A stretch of DNA of 64,000 bases from CAVYUC01 sp963816685 (GTDB lineage: Bacteria; Bacteroidota; Bacteroidia; Bacteroidales; Prolixibacteraceae): assembly GCA_963816685.1 (NCBI GenBank), contig CAWFMB010000017.1, positions 1-64,000 on the forward strand, in the 5' to 3' direction. Each line of letters begins with the position of its first letter. Position 1 is the stretch's first letter. Position numbers and translations under genes: made by a program. Shown here one piece after another: positions 36,800 through 45,237 of the stretch. Under the pieces are notes generated by a model. It was given only the letters and a program-made list of their open reading frames with translations. It ran no database searches and had not been told where the DNA came from.

Positions 36800-37927
36800 T
36801 TATATAATTATTAAATTTGTCATAATATCATCCGATACAAAAAGTCCCTTACGGGAAAGAGTAAACTGTTCGTTTTGCTGAATTATTTTTCCCGATTTCA
36901 AAAATTTATCAATACTTCTGCAAAAATCTTCTGCTTTTTCCTTTCCAAAATTCTGACGGATAGTTTCAGTTGAAACACCCCATTTTGTCCTGATGCGGGT
37001 AATTATGTATTCATTGTATTTGTCATTTTCCGACAGGTTTTCCTGTTCGTAAAATATTGATTCATTTTCAATTGCCCGGATATATGCATCTAAATGTGCT
37101 ACATTCCATTTACGCGAAACACAGTTGTATGAATGAGCCGAAGGACCCAAACCAAGATAATTTGTTCCGTTCCAGTAGGATGTATTGTGTTTGGAATACA
37201 TTTCGTTTTTGGCAAAGTTCGAAATTTCATACTGCTCGAAACCGGCTTTTTCTGCAGCTTCAATCAACAGGTTAAACTGATTTACACTTTCCTTCTCGGC
37301 AAGTTCTTTTAATGTTCCTTTTTTTAGCCAGGTAAAAAAAGGCGTTCCTTCGTGATAGGTTAAATGATAAGCAGAAAGATGGTGCACCGGTAATTCAAAA
37401 ACCTGTTCAAGATTTTCCTGCCACTGACTGGTTTTTAAACCAGGTAAACCATAAATCAGATCAACACTTATATTCCTGAATCCTGTTTTTACAGCATTTT
37501 CTATACAATCAACCGCCTGAGCCGCATCATGGCGACGATTCATCATTTTTAGCTGTTGGTTATGAAAGGATTGGATTCCAACACTTAACCGGTTTACTCC
37601 CGCATGAAAGAGTTGTTGCAGATAAACTGAATCCAAATCATCGGGATTTGCTTCCAGGGTAATTTCCGCCTGCGGATTAACGTTGTAGTTGATTTGCAGA
37701 CAACCAAGAATTTCATTCAGTTCGGTTTCGGTTAATACCGACGGAGTGCCTCCTCCGAAGTAAATTGTATTGACCTGTTCACCGTGCAAATAATTTTTTT
37801 GAAGCAGTGCTTCCTTTTTTAAACTACTTACAAATTTCTCAGTTTGACTGGTATTAACTGTTTTATAAAAATCGCAGTAGTAACATTTTTGCCGGCAAAA
37901 TGGAATGTGAATATAAATACCTGCCAT
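36800..37927 (-). CDS. hemW: HemW-like radical SAM heme chaperone
   Basis: The 375-residue protein has the radical-SAM cluster motif CRQKCYYCDF near residue 11, preceded by YIHIPF, followed by the GGGTPS and EANPDD motifs and the SVGIQSF segment of the coproporphyrinogen-oxidase-like family. It lacks the long N-terminal extension of true HemN, which favours the heme-chaperone HemW, annotated in older databases as oxygen-independent coproporphyrinogen oxidase-like. It is divergent from the VanZ gene, with 40 bp between the starts. A HemN-like oxidase role is less likely. Confidence 0.9.
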   Translation of the reverse strand: MAGIYIHIPFCRQKCYYCDFYKTVNTSQTEKFVSSLKKEALLQKNYLHGEQVNTIYFGGGTPSVLTETELNEILGCLQINYNVNPQAEITLEANPDDLDSVYLQQLFHAGVNRLSVGIQSFHNQQLKMMNRRHDAAQAVDCIENAVKTGFRNISVDLIYGLPGLKTSQWQENLEQVFELPVHHLSAYHLTYHEGTPFFTWLKKGTLKELAEKESVNQFNLLIEAAEKAGFEQYEISNFAKNEMYSKHNTSYWNGTNYLGLGPSAHSYNCVSRKWNVAHLDAYIRAIENESIFYEQENLSENDKYNEYIITRIRTKWGVSTETIRQNFGKEKAEDFCRSIDKFLKSGKIIQQNEQFTLSRKGLFVSDDIMTNLIII

Positions 37928-37967
37928 ACTTTTTGTTACTTTGAATTTTTATTAAAATCTCCTTTTC

Positions 37968-38345
37968 ATGAAGATTAAATTATTTTGGAAACCACTAATT
38001 TGGCTCGCTTTAATTTGTTACGGGTTATTTTTACCTGCAAACGACCTTCCGCTTAAACCATTTTTAAAGATTCCGCATTTCGATAAAATGGTGCATTTCG
38101 GTCTGTTTTTCGTCTTGTGCCTGTTATTATTCAGGCCGTTCAAAAAACTTAAAATGAATTACCTGATAATTGCCCCGGCTATTTCTATAACCCTGGGTGC
38201 AGTGCTTGAAACCATACAGCATTTGCTATCGCACTCCCGTAGCAGCAACATTTATGATTTTCTTGCAAACACTGCAGGAATTATTACTTCCATTCTTTTT
38301 TTCCACTTTTTCGTTTCCGGTAAAAAGTGGGAGTTTGTTTTTTAA
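37968..38345 (+). CDS. VanZ family membrane protein
   Basis: The 125-residue protein has four hydrophobic segments and the VanZ-like pattern FDKMVHFGLFFVL (about 43-55), with a following acidic-glutamine region ETIQ near 84-87 and NTAG near 104-107. VanZ-family proteins are small inner-membrane proteins of uncertain role, some linked to low-level glycopeptide resistance. The stop codon overlaps that of the convergent Rrf2 gene by four bases. Confidence 0.8.
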   Translation: MKIKLFWKPLIWLALICYGLFLPANDLPLKPFLKIPHFDKMVHFGLFFVLCLLLFRPFKKLKMNYLIIAPAISITLGAVLETIQHLLSHSRSSNIYDFLANTAGIITSILFFHFFVSGKKWEFVF

Positions 38346-38785
38346 AGCCTTACCAAATCCTCAAATTGTTTAATATCATTACTGATAGTCTGCAAATTGG
38401 TTTCCTGGTAAAACTTTGAAATTTCACCCCGCAGCTTGTCGTACTGGGAATGAACCGGGCACAACGGCTTTGTTGGATCATGAGTTTTACACGGTTCGAG
38501 ACCAATCAGGCAGTTGGTAAAAAATTCTTCACCATCCACTTTAATCACAATATCCCAAAGCGAAATTTCGGAACCTTTTTTAGCCAGAGCAAAACCTCCG
38601 TTTGGACCTTTTGTTGAAACCAGCAACTTTTGCTTCACCAGGTTTTGAAGAATTTTCCCTAAAAACGGCGAAGAGAGATTTAAATCTTCTGAGATTTTTT
38701 TAATCCCAATTCTGTTATCTTCCTTCGAATATTTACCGAGGTAGATAAGAGCGCGCAATGCATACTTACATGTATTAGACAGCAT
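38342..38785 (-). CDS. Rrf2-family regulator with cysteine cluster
   Basis: The 147-residue protein has the Rrf2 winged helix (CKYALRALIYLGKY, then KISEDLNLSSPFLGKILQNLV) and the KGPNGGFALAKK wing. Three cysteines, C92, C99 and C109, match the spacing expected for an iron-sulfur cluster in IscR/NsrR-type sensors, so redox, NO or Fe-S status is the likely signal. It follows lutB by 5 bp on the same strand and probably controls it or is co-transcribed with it. The regulated genes are not known. Confidence 0.9.
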   Translation of the reverse strand: MLSNTCKYALRALIYLGKYSKEDNRIGIKKISEDLNLSSPFLGKILQNLVKQKLLVSTKGPNGGFALAKKGSEISLWDIVIKVDGEEFFTNCLIGLEPCKTHDPTKPLCPVHSQYDKLRGEISKFYQETNLQTISNDIKQFEDLVRL

Positions 38786-38790
38786 AATTT

Positions 38791-40161
38791 TTATTTTAAT
38801 TTAGATTTCCAGATTTCACTAAATGATTGTTTCGCAAACAAGGGAAATTCTTTTTGATTCCCTAAAATATTCCTGTTTATTTTTAATGCCTTGTTTTTTA
38901 TATTGCCATTCACAAAATCAAGATTATTGCGTTTTTCGAATGCAAACTTCCAGATTTTCATACTTACATTCCAAATTAAGTTGCCATAATTTTGCTCCAC
39001 ACTTTTTTTACGGTTGAGCAGCAACAAATAATGCAACGGTATTTTTACGGGGCATACTTCGGAGCATGCGCCGCAAATTGTGGAGGCGTGGCTTAAATGA
39101 TTGTAGTCTTTTAAACCCAAAAACCAGGGCGAAATGACCGAACCAATAGGTCCGCTGTACGTTGTATTGTAAGTGTAACCGCCAACATTCCGGTAAATCG
39201 GACAAGCATTTAAACAGGCTCCGCAACGGATACATTTTAAGGATTGCGACAGCTCATTATCCTGGGCTATTTCCGACCTTTTGTTATCAAGTATAACCAC
39301 GTACATCTTTTCAGGTCCGTTGACTTCTCCGTCCTTTTTTGGCCCTGTGAGCAATGAATTGTATACGGTTACCTGCTGTCCGGTACCCAAGGATGAAAGT
39401 AATGGTAAAAACAGGGGCAAATCTTTTACCGACGGCAATATTTTTTCTATTCCTGAAATCACAATATGAACCTTTGGAAACGCAACAGACATCAATCCGT
39501 TTCCTTCATTTTCGGTGAGAATTATTCCACCCGCATCGGCAACAAGAAAATTGGCACCTGTAACACCAATTTCGGCTGAAACAAACTTTTGACGCAATTT
39601 TTGACGCACAAACCGGGTTAATTCCTCAGGAGTGGAATTTGCAGGAGTTTGAAATTTTTCATTAAAAAGCTTTGCAACATCTTCTTTTGATTTATGCATT
39701 GCAGGAGTTAAAATATGGTAAGGCTTTTCTCCTGCCACCTGGACGATAAATTCGCCCAAATCAGTTTCAACCGATTCAATTCCGGCTTTTTCAAGATGTT
39801 CATTCAGTTCGATTTCTTCCGAAATCATCGACTTGCTTTTTACAAGTAATCTTGCCTTGTTTTCATTCAGAATTTTAAGTATTTCGGATATTGCTTCTTT
39901 GCTGTCGCGCGCCCAAACAACTTCAATTCCGTTTTCAACTGCATTTTTTTCAAATTCTTCGAGATATGCTGCAAGGTTGGCTATCACTTTTCCCTTTATA
40001 TAGGAAGCTCGTGATTTGGCCAGTTCCTTATTTTTAAAGCGGAGATTACCACGATTAACTGCATCATTGTACCTGCCAATATTAAAATTGATGGTTTTCC
40101 TGTGCTTTTTATCGAAAGCAATTATCGAATCTTCGAGAAATATATTTTTTAATGCAGCCAT
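38791..40161 (-). CDS. lutB: LutB-like iron-sulfur protein (L-lactate utilisation)
   Basis: The 456-residue protein has an N-terminal LUD domain and two ferredoxin-like cluster motifs, CIRCGACLNACP and CGACSEVCPVKI, then a C-terminal tail typical of LutB/LldF. These proteins form the LutABC complex that oxidises L-lactate to pyruvate. LutA and LutC partners are not adjacent: rpiB lies 29 bp upstream and the Rrf2 gene 5 bp downstream. Either the partners lie elsewhere or this copy serves another electron-transfer role. Family call is confident. Confidence 0.9.
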   Translation of the reverse strand: MAALKNIFLEDSIIAFDKKHRKTINFNIGRYNDAVNRGNLRFKNKELAKSRASYIKGKVIANLAAYLEEFEKNAVENGIEVVWARDSKEAISEILKILNENKARLLVKSKSMISEEIELNEHLEKAGIESVETDLGEFIVQVAGEKPYHILTPAMHKSKEDVAKLFNEKFQTPANSTPEELTRFVRQKLRQKFVSAEIGVTGANFLVADAGGIILTENEGNGLMSVAFPKVHIVISGIEKILPSVKDLPLFLPLLSSLGTGQQVTVYNSLLTGPKKDGEVNGPEKMYVVILDNKRSEIAQDNELSQSLKCIRCGACLNACPIYRNVGGYTYNTTYSGPIGSVISPWFLGLKDYNHLSHASTICGACSEVCPVKIPLHYLLLLNRKKSVEQNYGNLIWNVSMKIWKFAFEKRNNLDFVNGNIKNKALKINRNILGNQKEFPLFAKQSFSEIWKSKLK

Positions 40162-40190
40162 TTATTATTCAAAACCTAAAGTTTCAATAT

Positions 40191-40673
40191 TTAATCAATC
40201 ATTTTTGTATTACTTAAATTGGACCGTTTCAATGGTATTTTTTCAATTCTTTTTTCATGTCTTCCTCCATCAAATCCTGTATTTAACCAGGCTTCAACTA
40301 TAGCAATTGTTTGTTTGTCGCTGACAAACCGTGCAGGTATTGCACAAACATTTGCATTGTTGTGCTGTTTTGCCAGTTCAGCAATTTCCGGTGTCCAGCA
40401 CAATGCCGAACGCACTTTTGGATGTTTATTGGCCGTCATATTTATTCCCTGCCCACTTCCGCAAAAAGATACTGCAATTTCAAAAATACCTTTATCAACT
40501 GCATCTCCAAGAAGGTGTCCAAAGTCGGGGTAATCACTGCTTTCAGCTGAATAACTTCCTAAATCTTCGTATGCAATTCCTTTTTCCCTAAAATAGTTAA
40601 GGAGAACCTGTTTTTTATCAAAACCGGCATGATCGCTGGCAACTGCAATTACCTTTCCTTTTAACTCTTTCAT
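40191..40673 (-). CDS. rpiB: Ribose-5-phosphate isomerase B
   Basis: The 160-residue protein belongs to the RpiB/LacAB family. It has the substrate loop ASDHAGF near residue 12, SSDYPDFG, CGSGQGINMTANK with the catalytic cysteine region, and VSDK. It interconverts ribose 5-phosphate and ribulose 5-phosphate in the pentose phosphate pathway. Length is slightly above the usual 145-150, by a lysine-rich tail. It starts a minus-strand run with lutB and the Rrf2 gene. Confidence 0.92.
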   Translation of the reverse strand: MKELKGKVIAVASDHAGFDKKQVLLNYFREKGIAYEDLGSYSAESSDYPDFGHLLGDAVDKGIFEIAVSFCGSGQGINMTANKHPKVRSALCWTPEIAELAKQHNNANVCAIPARFVSDKQTIAIVEAWLNTGFDGGRHEKRIEKIPLKRSNLSNTKMID

Positions 40674-40699
40674 TGTACAAAATTAATACATTTTGATGT

Positions 40700-42184
40700 T
40701 TATTTCTTTTTACTGATTTTAAATAAGGCTTTTAACTTTCTTTTTTCCAATTTAAAAACCAAATAAATAAACAATAACAGAAAAACTGTATTCAATGAAT
40801 ATTTGACTGCGGGTTGCAATTGGGCAGTAAATCGTGAAGCTGCATAAATTATTGCGGCAACTAAAAAGTAAAAACCAATTCGTTTCAGGTTATACGGAAC
40901 AGGATAATATTTTTGTCCATAGTAATAGGATATAATCATCATAAAGAAAAAGCAGATAAAAGCAGTAATTGCTGAACCCATATAACCCATAACCGGGACG
41001 AGTAAAAAGTTAAATAATAATGTAATGGCTGCTCCGGCTAAAGCAATATAAGCTCCGTATCTTGTCATATCGGTAAGCTTGTACCACATGGATAGTGCGA
41101 AATAGATTCCAAAAAATAAATTGGCCATTAAAACAACTGGAACGATTTTAAGTCCTTCATGGTACTCTTTATCAATTATAAACTTCAGTATGTCGATGTA
41201 CAAAACCATACCGAGAAATATAAGTAATCCAAAAATCACAAAATATTTCATCACAGTTGCATAAACCGGGGGATCATCTTTTGTATTGCTGCGGGCAAAG
41301 AAAAATGGCTCAAATGCATAACGAAAGGCCTGTATAAACATATTCATTAAAACTGCCAACTTATAGTTAGCCCCGTAAATTCCTACCTGAAACATTGGAT
41401 CCTGATTTTCGGGAACTAAAAACGGAATCAAAACTTTATCGATATTTTGATTTACCATACCTGCCAAACCAACAATTAAAATTGGAAAACCATAATTCAA
41501 CATTTGGGCAAGCAGTTTTTTATCGAATTGCAGGATAACCTTGAAAATTTCGGGTACCAATAAAATTAAGGTTATTATTGAAGCCAATAAATTGGAAATG
41601 AATACATAACCTACGCCAATTTGGGGAGAATACACATATTGTATAATGGAATCCGGATGCTTTTCCAAAAACCAGGGACAGAATGAAAGAAAGAAAATAT
41701 TAAAGCCAATGGTAAAACCTATCCCTATTAACTTAACAGTTGCAAATTTAACCGGCCTGTTATTCAGTCTCAATCTTGCAAAAGGCAGCGCAATAAATGC
41801 ATCGATAGCTAAGATTATTGCAAACCAAACAATGTATTCAGGATGTTCCGGATAATTAATTAAAGCAGCAATTTCATTTTTGAAAGCCACTACTACAAGA
41901 ACAAAACTTACAGATGTAAAAAACAATGAAATTAATGAGGTGGAATATACTTTTTCAGGATTGTCACTTTTAGAAGCATACCTGAAAAAAGAGGTTTCCA
42001 TTCCGTAAATCAGGAATACAAGAAAAAAAGCTGCATAAGCATATAAGTTGGTAACAATTCCAAAAACTTCGGCAGCAAAAACAAAAGTGTAATAGGGTGC
42101 TAAAACCCAGTTTAAAATACGACCTATTATACTGCTTAAACCATAAATTGCCGTGTCGCCGGCTAATTTTTTAAACGGATTCAA
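40700..42184 (-). CDS. Polysaccharide flippase (Wzx/MATE-like membrane protein)
   Basis: The 494-residue protein has 12 to 14 predicted membrane segments and the N-terminal signature LAGDTAIYGLSSIIGRILN of the oligosaccharide flippase family. Such proteins move lipid-linked glycan units across the inner membrane for O-antigen, capsule or related polymers. No glycosyltransferases adjoin it, so its substrate is open. The start codon is TTG; the next methionine would truncate the first helix. It lies 26 bp upstream of rpiB on the same strand. Confidence 0.88.
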   Translation of the reverse strand: MNPFKKLAGDTAIYGLSSIIGRILNWVLAPYYTFVFAAEVFGIVTNLYAYAAFFLVFLIYGMETSFFRYASKSDNPEKVYSTSLISLFFTSVSFVLVVVAFKNEIAALINYPEHPEYIVWFAIILAIDAFIALPFARLRLNNRPVKFATVKLIGIGFTIGFNIFFLSFCPWFLEKHPDSIIQYVYSPQIGVGYVFISNLLASIITLILLVPEIFKVILQFDKKLLAQMLNYGFPILIVGLAGMVNQNIDKVLIPFLVPENQDPMFQVGIYGANYKLAVLMNMFIQAFRYAFEPFFFARSNTKDDPPVYATVMKYFVIFGLLIFLGMVLYIDILKFIIDKEYHEGLKIVPVVLMANLFFGIYFALSMWYKLTDMTRYGAYIALAGAAITLLFNFLLVPVMGYMGSAITAFICFFFMMIISYYYGQKYYPVPYNLKRIGFYFLVAAIIYAASRFTAQLQPAVKYSLNTVFLLLFIYLVFKLEKRKLKALFKISKKK

Positions 42185-42254
42185 TTTTTTAAAATTTTAA
42201 GCAAAGATATAATTCATTTACTTTGTTCATTAATTCACCTTCATTTATAAGTTT

Positions 42255-42262
42255 TATCTTTG
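42255..42262 (+). promoter_or_regulatory. Possible promoter -7 box
   Basis: TATCTTTG fits the Bacteroidota -7 consensus TAnnTTTG, 82 bp before the glutaminyl-cyclase gene. No TTTG element occurs at the expected distance, so support is weak. Confidence 0.25.
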
Positions 42263-42343
42263 AAATGAAAATTAATTTTAAAATAAAATGAGTCCTGATT
42301 GTGCCGGACGAATTCCCTGAGTTATCATTAAAAATATAAATGA

Positions 42344-43414
42344 ATGAAAAGATTGGTTTTTCCCTTTGTTGTTTTGTTTTGTTTTTTAATTACTTTTTTA
42401 TCCTGTTCAAATACCTCCGAACACTCGCGCAAACCGGTTAGCACAATATCCATAATTCCGAATAAAAGCAATTATGTTTTTGGTGAAAAAGTTTCAGTTC
42501 AGGTAAAAACTACAGTCAAAAATGGTAGTATAGACAATATTCGACTTTATTATCAGAATAAACTTTTAAGAGAAAGCAACGAGCTGAATTTTACTGTCGA
42601 AAATGTTGAACTGGATGAATTAGGGTCCAATATTTTTCATGTTGTTGCAACAAAAACTGATAGTGTTAATAATTCAAGAACCACTGCAATTAATGTTGTT
42701 TCTGATGTTGTTCCAAAAAAGTTAACTTTTCAGATTGTTAATAATTACCCACACAACCATAAATTTTATACACAGGGGCTGGAATATAAAAATGGTTTTA
42801 TTTATGAAGGTACAGGTGAAAATGGCGAATCTGGTTTATTTAAAATAAACCTCAGGAATGGTAATACTTTACAATCTTACTTTCTTGATGACAAATATTT
42901 TGGCGAAGGAATAACCATATTTAATGATAAAATATACCAGTTAACTTATCATGCTCAAAAAGGTTTTATATACAACCTGCAGGACTTTGCCCTAATTGAC
43001 AGTTTTCAATTTAATAATCAACAAGGCTGGGGATTAACAAATGATTCTGAAAACCTGATTATGAGTGACGGAACAACTGTTTTAACCTGGTTGAATCCGG
43101 ATAATTTTGAAGTGGTTAAGACTGTGCAGGTGGCAAATGATAAAGGTCTAATCAATAATATAAATGAACTTGAATATATAAACGGTACAATATACGCAAA
43201 CATATACACCACCAATATTATCGTTCAAATTGATCCGCAAACAGGTAAGGTACTTTCTGAAATTAATATGGCTGGTATTCTTGATATGTACAGAAATTCT
43301 GATAGTATTGATTACATGAATGGCATTGCATGGGATAAGGAAAACAGCAGATTATTTGTTACAGGCAAATGGTGGCCGCGCCTGTTCGAAATAAAGTTAA
43401 TTCCATCAGAATAA
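42344..43414 (+). CDS. Glutaminyl-peptide cyclotransferase, lipoprotein
   Basis: The 356-residue protein has a lipoprotein signal ending at Cys21 (FLSC), a short Ig-like N-terminal region, and a five-bladed propeller of the plant/bacterial glutamine cyclotransferase family (PF05096). Marks are FYTQGLEY near residue 140, then EGI, and NELEYINGTIYANIY in a later blade. The enzyme cyclises N-terminal glutamine to pyroglutamate; in Bacteroidota many exported proteins carry N-terminal glutamine after signal cleavage, which fits an envelope location. Its 3' end overlaps the convergent ruvB gene by 9 bp. Confidence 0.88.
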   Translation: MKRLVFPFVVLFCFLITFLSCSNTSEHSRKPVSTISIIPNKSNYVFGEKVSVQVKTTVKNGSIDNIRLYYQNKLLRESNELNFTVENVELDELGSNIFHVVATKTDSVNNSRTTAINVVSDVVPKKLTFQIVNNYPHNHKFYTQGLEYKNGFIYEGTGENGESGLFKINLRNGNTLQSYFLDDKYFGEGITIFNDKIYQLTYHAQKGFIYNLQDFALIDSFQFNNQQGWGLTNDSENLIMSDGTTVLTWLNPDNFEVVKTVQVANDKGLINNINELEYINGTIYANIYTTNIIVQIDPQTGKVLSEINMAGILDMYRNSDSIDYMNGIAWDKENSRLFVTGKWWPRLFEIKLIPSE

Positions 43415-44428
43415 AGTTGGAGTACCCCCGTAATTTATTCGCCCCAGGTGTTTATATGCCAATTCAGTAACTTCTCTTCCGCGTGGAGTACGTTTAATAA
43501 AACCCTCTTTAATCAAAAACGGTTCATACACTTCCTCAATTGTACCTGAATCTTCACTAACTGCAGTTGCAATTGTAGAAATTCCCACAGGACCACCTTT
43601 AAATTTATCGATAATACACAACAGGATTCGATTGTCCATTTCATCAAGTCCGTATTCATCAATATTCATTGCTTTCAAAGCTATTTTTGTGATTTCAATA
43701 TCAATGTTGCCATTGCCTTTTACCTGGGCAAAATCGCGGACGCGACGCAACAAAGAATTTACAATCCGGGGTGTTCCCCTGCTTCTTCCTGCAATTTCAA
43801 GAGCTGCATCATCAGTAATTTTTACGTCAAGAATATGAGCTGAACGTTTTACAATTCCTGTTAAAACCTTGGTGTCATAATATTCCAAATGAGAGTTAAT
43901 TCCAAACCGGGCACGCAGTGGTGAAGTTAATAAACCTGAACGGGTTGTAGCGCCAATTAAAGTAAATGGATTCAATTCCAGTTGAATAGATCTGGCACTT
44001 GGCCCTTTATCAATCATGATATCAATTCTGAAATCTTCCATTGCCGAATATAAATACTCTTCAACAACAGGCGACAAACGATGTATTTCGTCAATAAAAA
44101 GTACATCTCTGAATTCAAGATTTGTAAGTAATCCTGCCAAATCACCTGGTTTATCCAAAACCGGACCGGAAGTTATTTTTAAGCCAACTCCAAGTTCATT
44201 CGATATAATATTTGACAATGTGGTTTTACCCAATCCGGGAGGTCCGTGTAATAAAACATGATCCAACGCTTCACCGCGCATGGAGGCAGCTTTTACAAAA
44301 ATTTTCAGATTTTCAACAATCTGATTCTGCCCTTTAAAATCGTTAAACTGCAATGGTCTTAACTTATTATCCAGCTCCTTTTCGCCTTCAGAATAAGAAT
44401 TCCCCCTGATATCTAAAGAATCATTCAT
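43406..44428 (-). CDS. ruvB: Holliday junction branch migration ATPase RuvB
   Basis: The 340-residue AAA+ protein has the Walker A GPPGLGKTT, Walker B LFIDEIHR, sensor GATTRSG and the winged-helix C-terminus (KFKGGPVGISTIA). With RuvA it drives branch migration of Holliday junctions. Length is normal. Its ATG overlaps the stop of the upstream response-regulator gene by one base (TAATG), implying translational coupling. The 3' end overlaps the convergent glutaminyl cyclase gene by 9 bp. Confidence 0.98.
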   Translation of the reverse strand: MNDSLDIRGNSYSEGEKELDNKLRPLQFNDFKGQNQIVENLKIFVKAASMRGEALDHVLLHGPPGLGKTTLSNIISNELGVGLKITSGPVLDKPGDLAGLLTNLEFRDVLFIDEIHRLSPVVEEYLYSAMEDFRIDIMIDKGPSARSIQLELNPFTLIGATTRSGLLTSPLRARFGINSHLEYYDTKVLTGIVKRSAHILDVKITDDAALEIAGRSRGTPRIVNSLLRRVRDFAQVKGNGNIDIEITKIALKAMNIDEYGLDEMDNRILLCIIDKFKGGPVGISTIATAVSEDSGTIEEVYEPFLIKEGFIKRTPRGREVTELAYKHLGRINYGGTPTLF

Positions 44429-44805
44429 TATTTAGAACTAGTAAACTGATCGATTACCCGGTATAAATCTTCCGGGGTGAAAGGTTTTGGTAAATAATCG
44501 TTCATTCCGGCATTTAAACATTTTTCTTTATCGTTATCGAGTGTGTTTGCAGTAAGGGCTATTATTGGAATTCCCGGTTGTATACCAGTGATTTTTTCAT
44601 ATTTCCTGATTTTATCCGTAATTTCAAATCCATTCATTTCAGGAAGCATAATATCCATTAAAATTAAATCAATATTTTCGAATTTAAATTTTTCCAACGC
44701 ATCACGCCAGTTATCGACACTGATAACATCGTAATTTTTTTTCCGAAGATGAAAAGTAACTACCTTTTGATTTAAAAAATTATCCTCTACTAAAAGTACT
44801 TTCAA
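44428..44805 (-). CDS. Stand-alone response regulator (receiver domain only)
   Basis: The 125-residue protein is a single receiver domain with the acidic pocket VEDN, phosphoacceptor D51 in LMDIMLPEMNG, the conserved threonine region ALTANT and the lysine in LPKPF. It lacks an output domain, so it probably works as a phosphorelay intermediate or by protein contact. The start codon is TTG. It is coupled to ruvB by a one-base overlap; no histidine kinase is adjacent. Confidence 0.9.
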   Translation of the reverse strand: MKVLLVEDNFLNQKVVTFHLRKKNYDVISVDNWRDALEKFKFENIDLILMDIMLPEMNGFEITDKIRKYEKITGIQPGIPIIALTANTLDNDKEKCLNAGMNDYLPKPFTPEDLYRVIDQFTSSK

Positions 44806-45237
44806 TTTTTTCTGTATTATAATTAGATTTATTACAAATTTAAATATTTAATGTTACTAATAATAGTCTGTTCATCAATGTTAATTTCTATTTATTATGA
44901 AATTCAAGCCGTATTTACACCGGTTACTCACTTTTATATAAACAATTCAAAGGTTGTTAAATTTATATGAAACAATTATTTAACGTTTTTTTTAACAGCT
45001 GTTAATATCCTTTTCTTAATTTGGCAGCGTGATTTTAACAGTTCATATATTGTGAATAGAAAGCGGTTAATTAACGGCTAAAATATTTTCAGGAACAAAT
45101 TAAGATGCAGATGTAATAAATTTTGGATTATGCAAGGTTAGTTATAAAAGATTATTTTTGTTTTTTCAGCATTTTGTGAAACAATTACTAACAAAACGGA
45201 GTTTTTTAAAATACTGGATGTAAATCGATTATTTTTA
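44806..45237. other. Long intergenic region between divergent genes
   Basis: These 432 AT-rich bases between the response regulator and the DUF4175 gene contain no credible gene. A perfect 14-bp palindrome, TTAACAGCTGTTAA, lies at 44992-45005. TATTTTTG at 45153-45160 resembles a -7 box for the rightward gene, and TAAATTTG at 44835-44842 (minus strand) one for the leftward gene; neither has a partner box at the right spacing. Confidence 0.45.

Noticed and set aside
44992..45005. TTAACAGCTGTTAA palindrome as a regulator site
   Set aside because: A 14-bp palindrome is expected occasionally in AT-rich DNA and no second copy was found.
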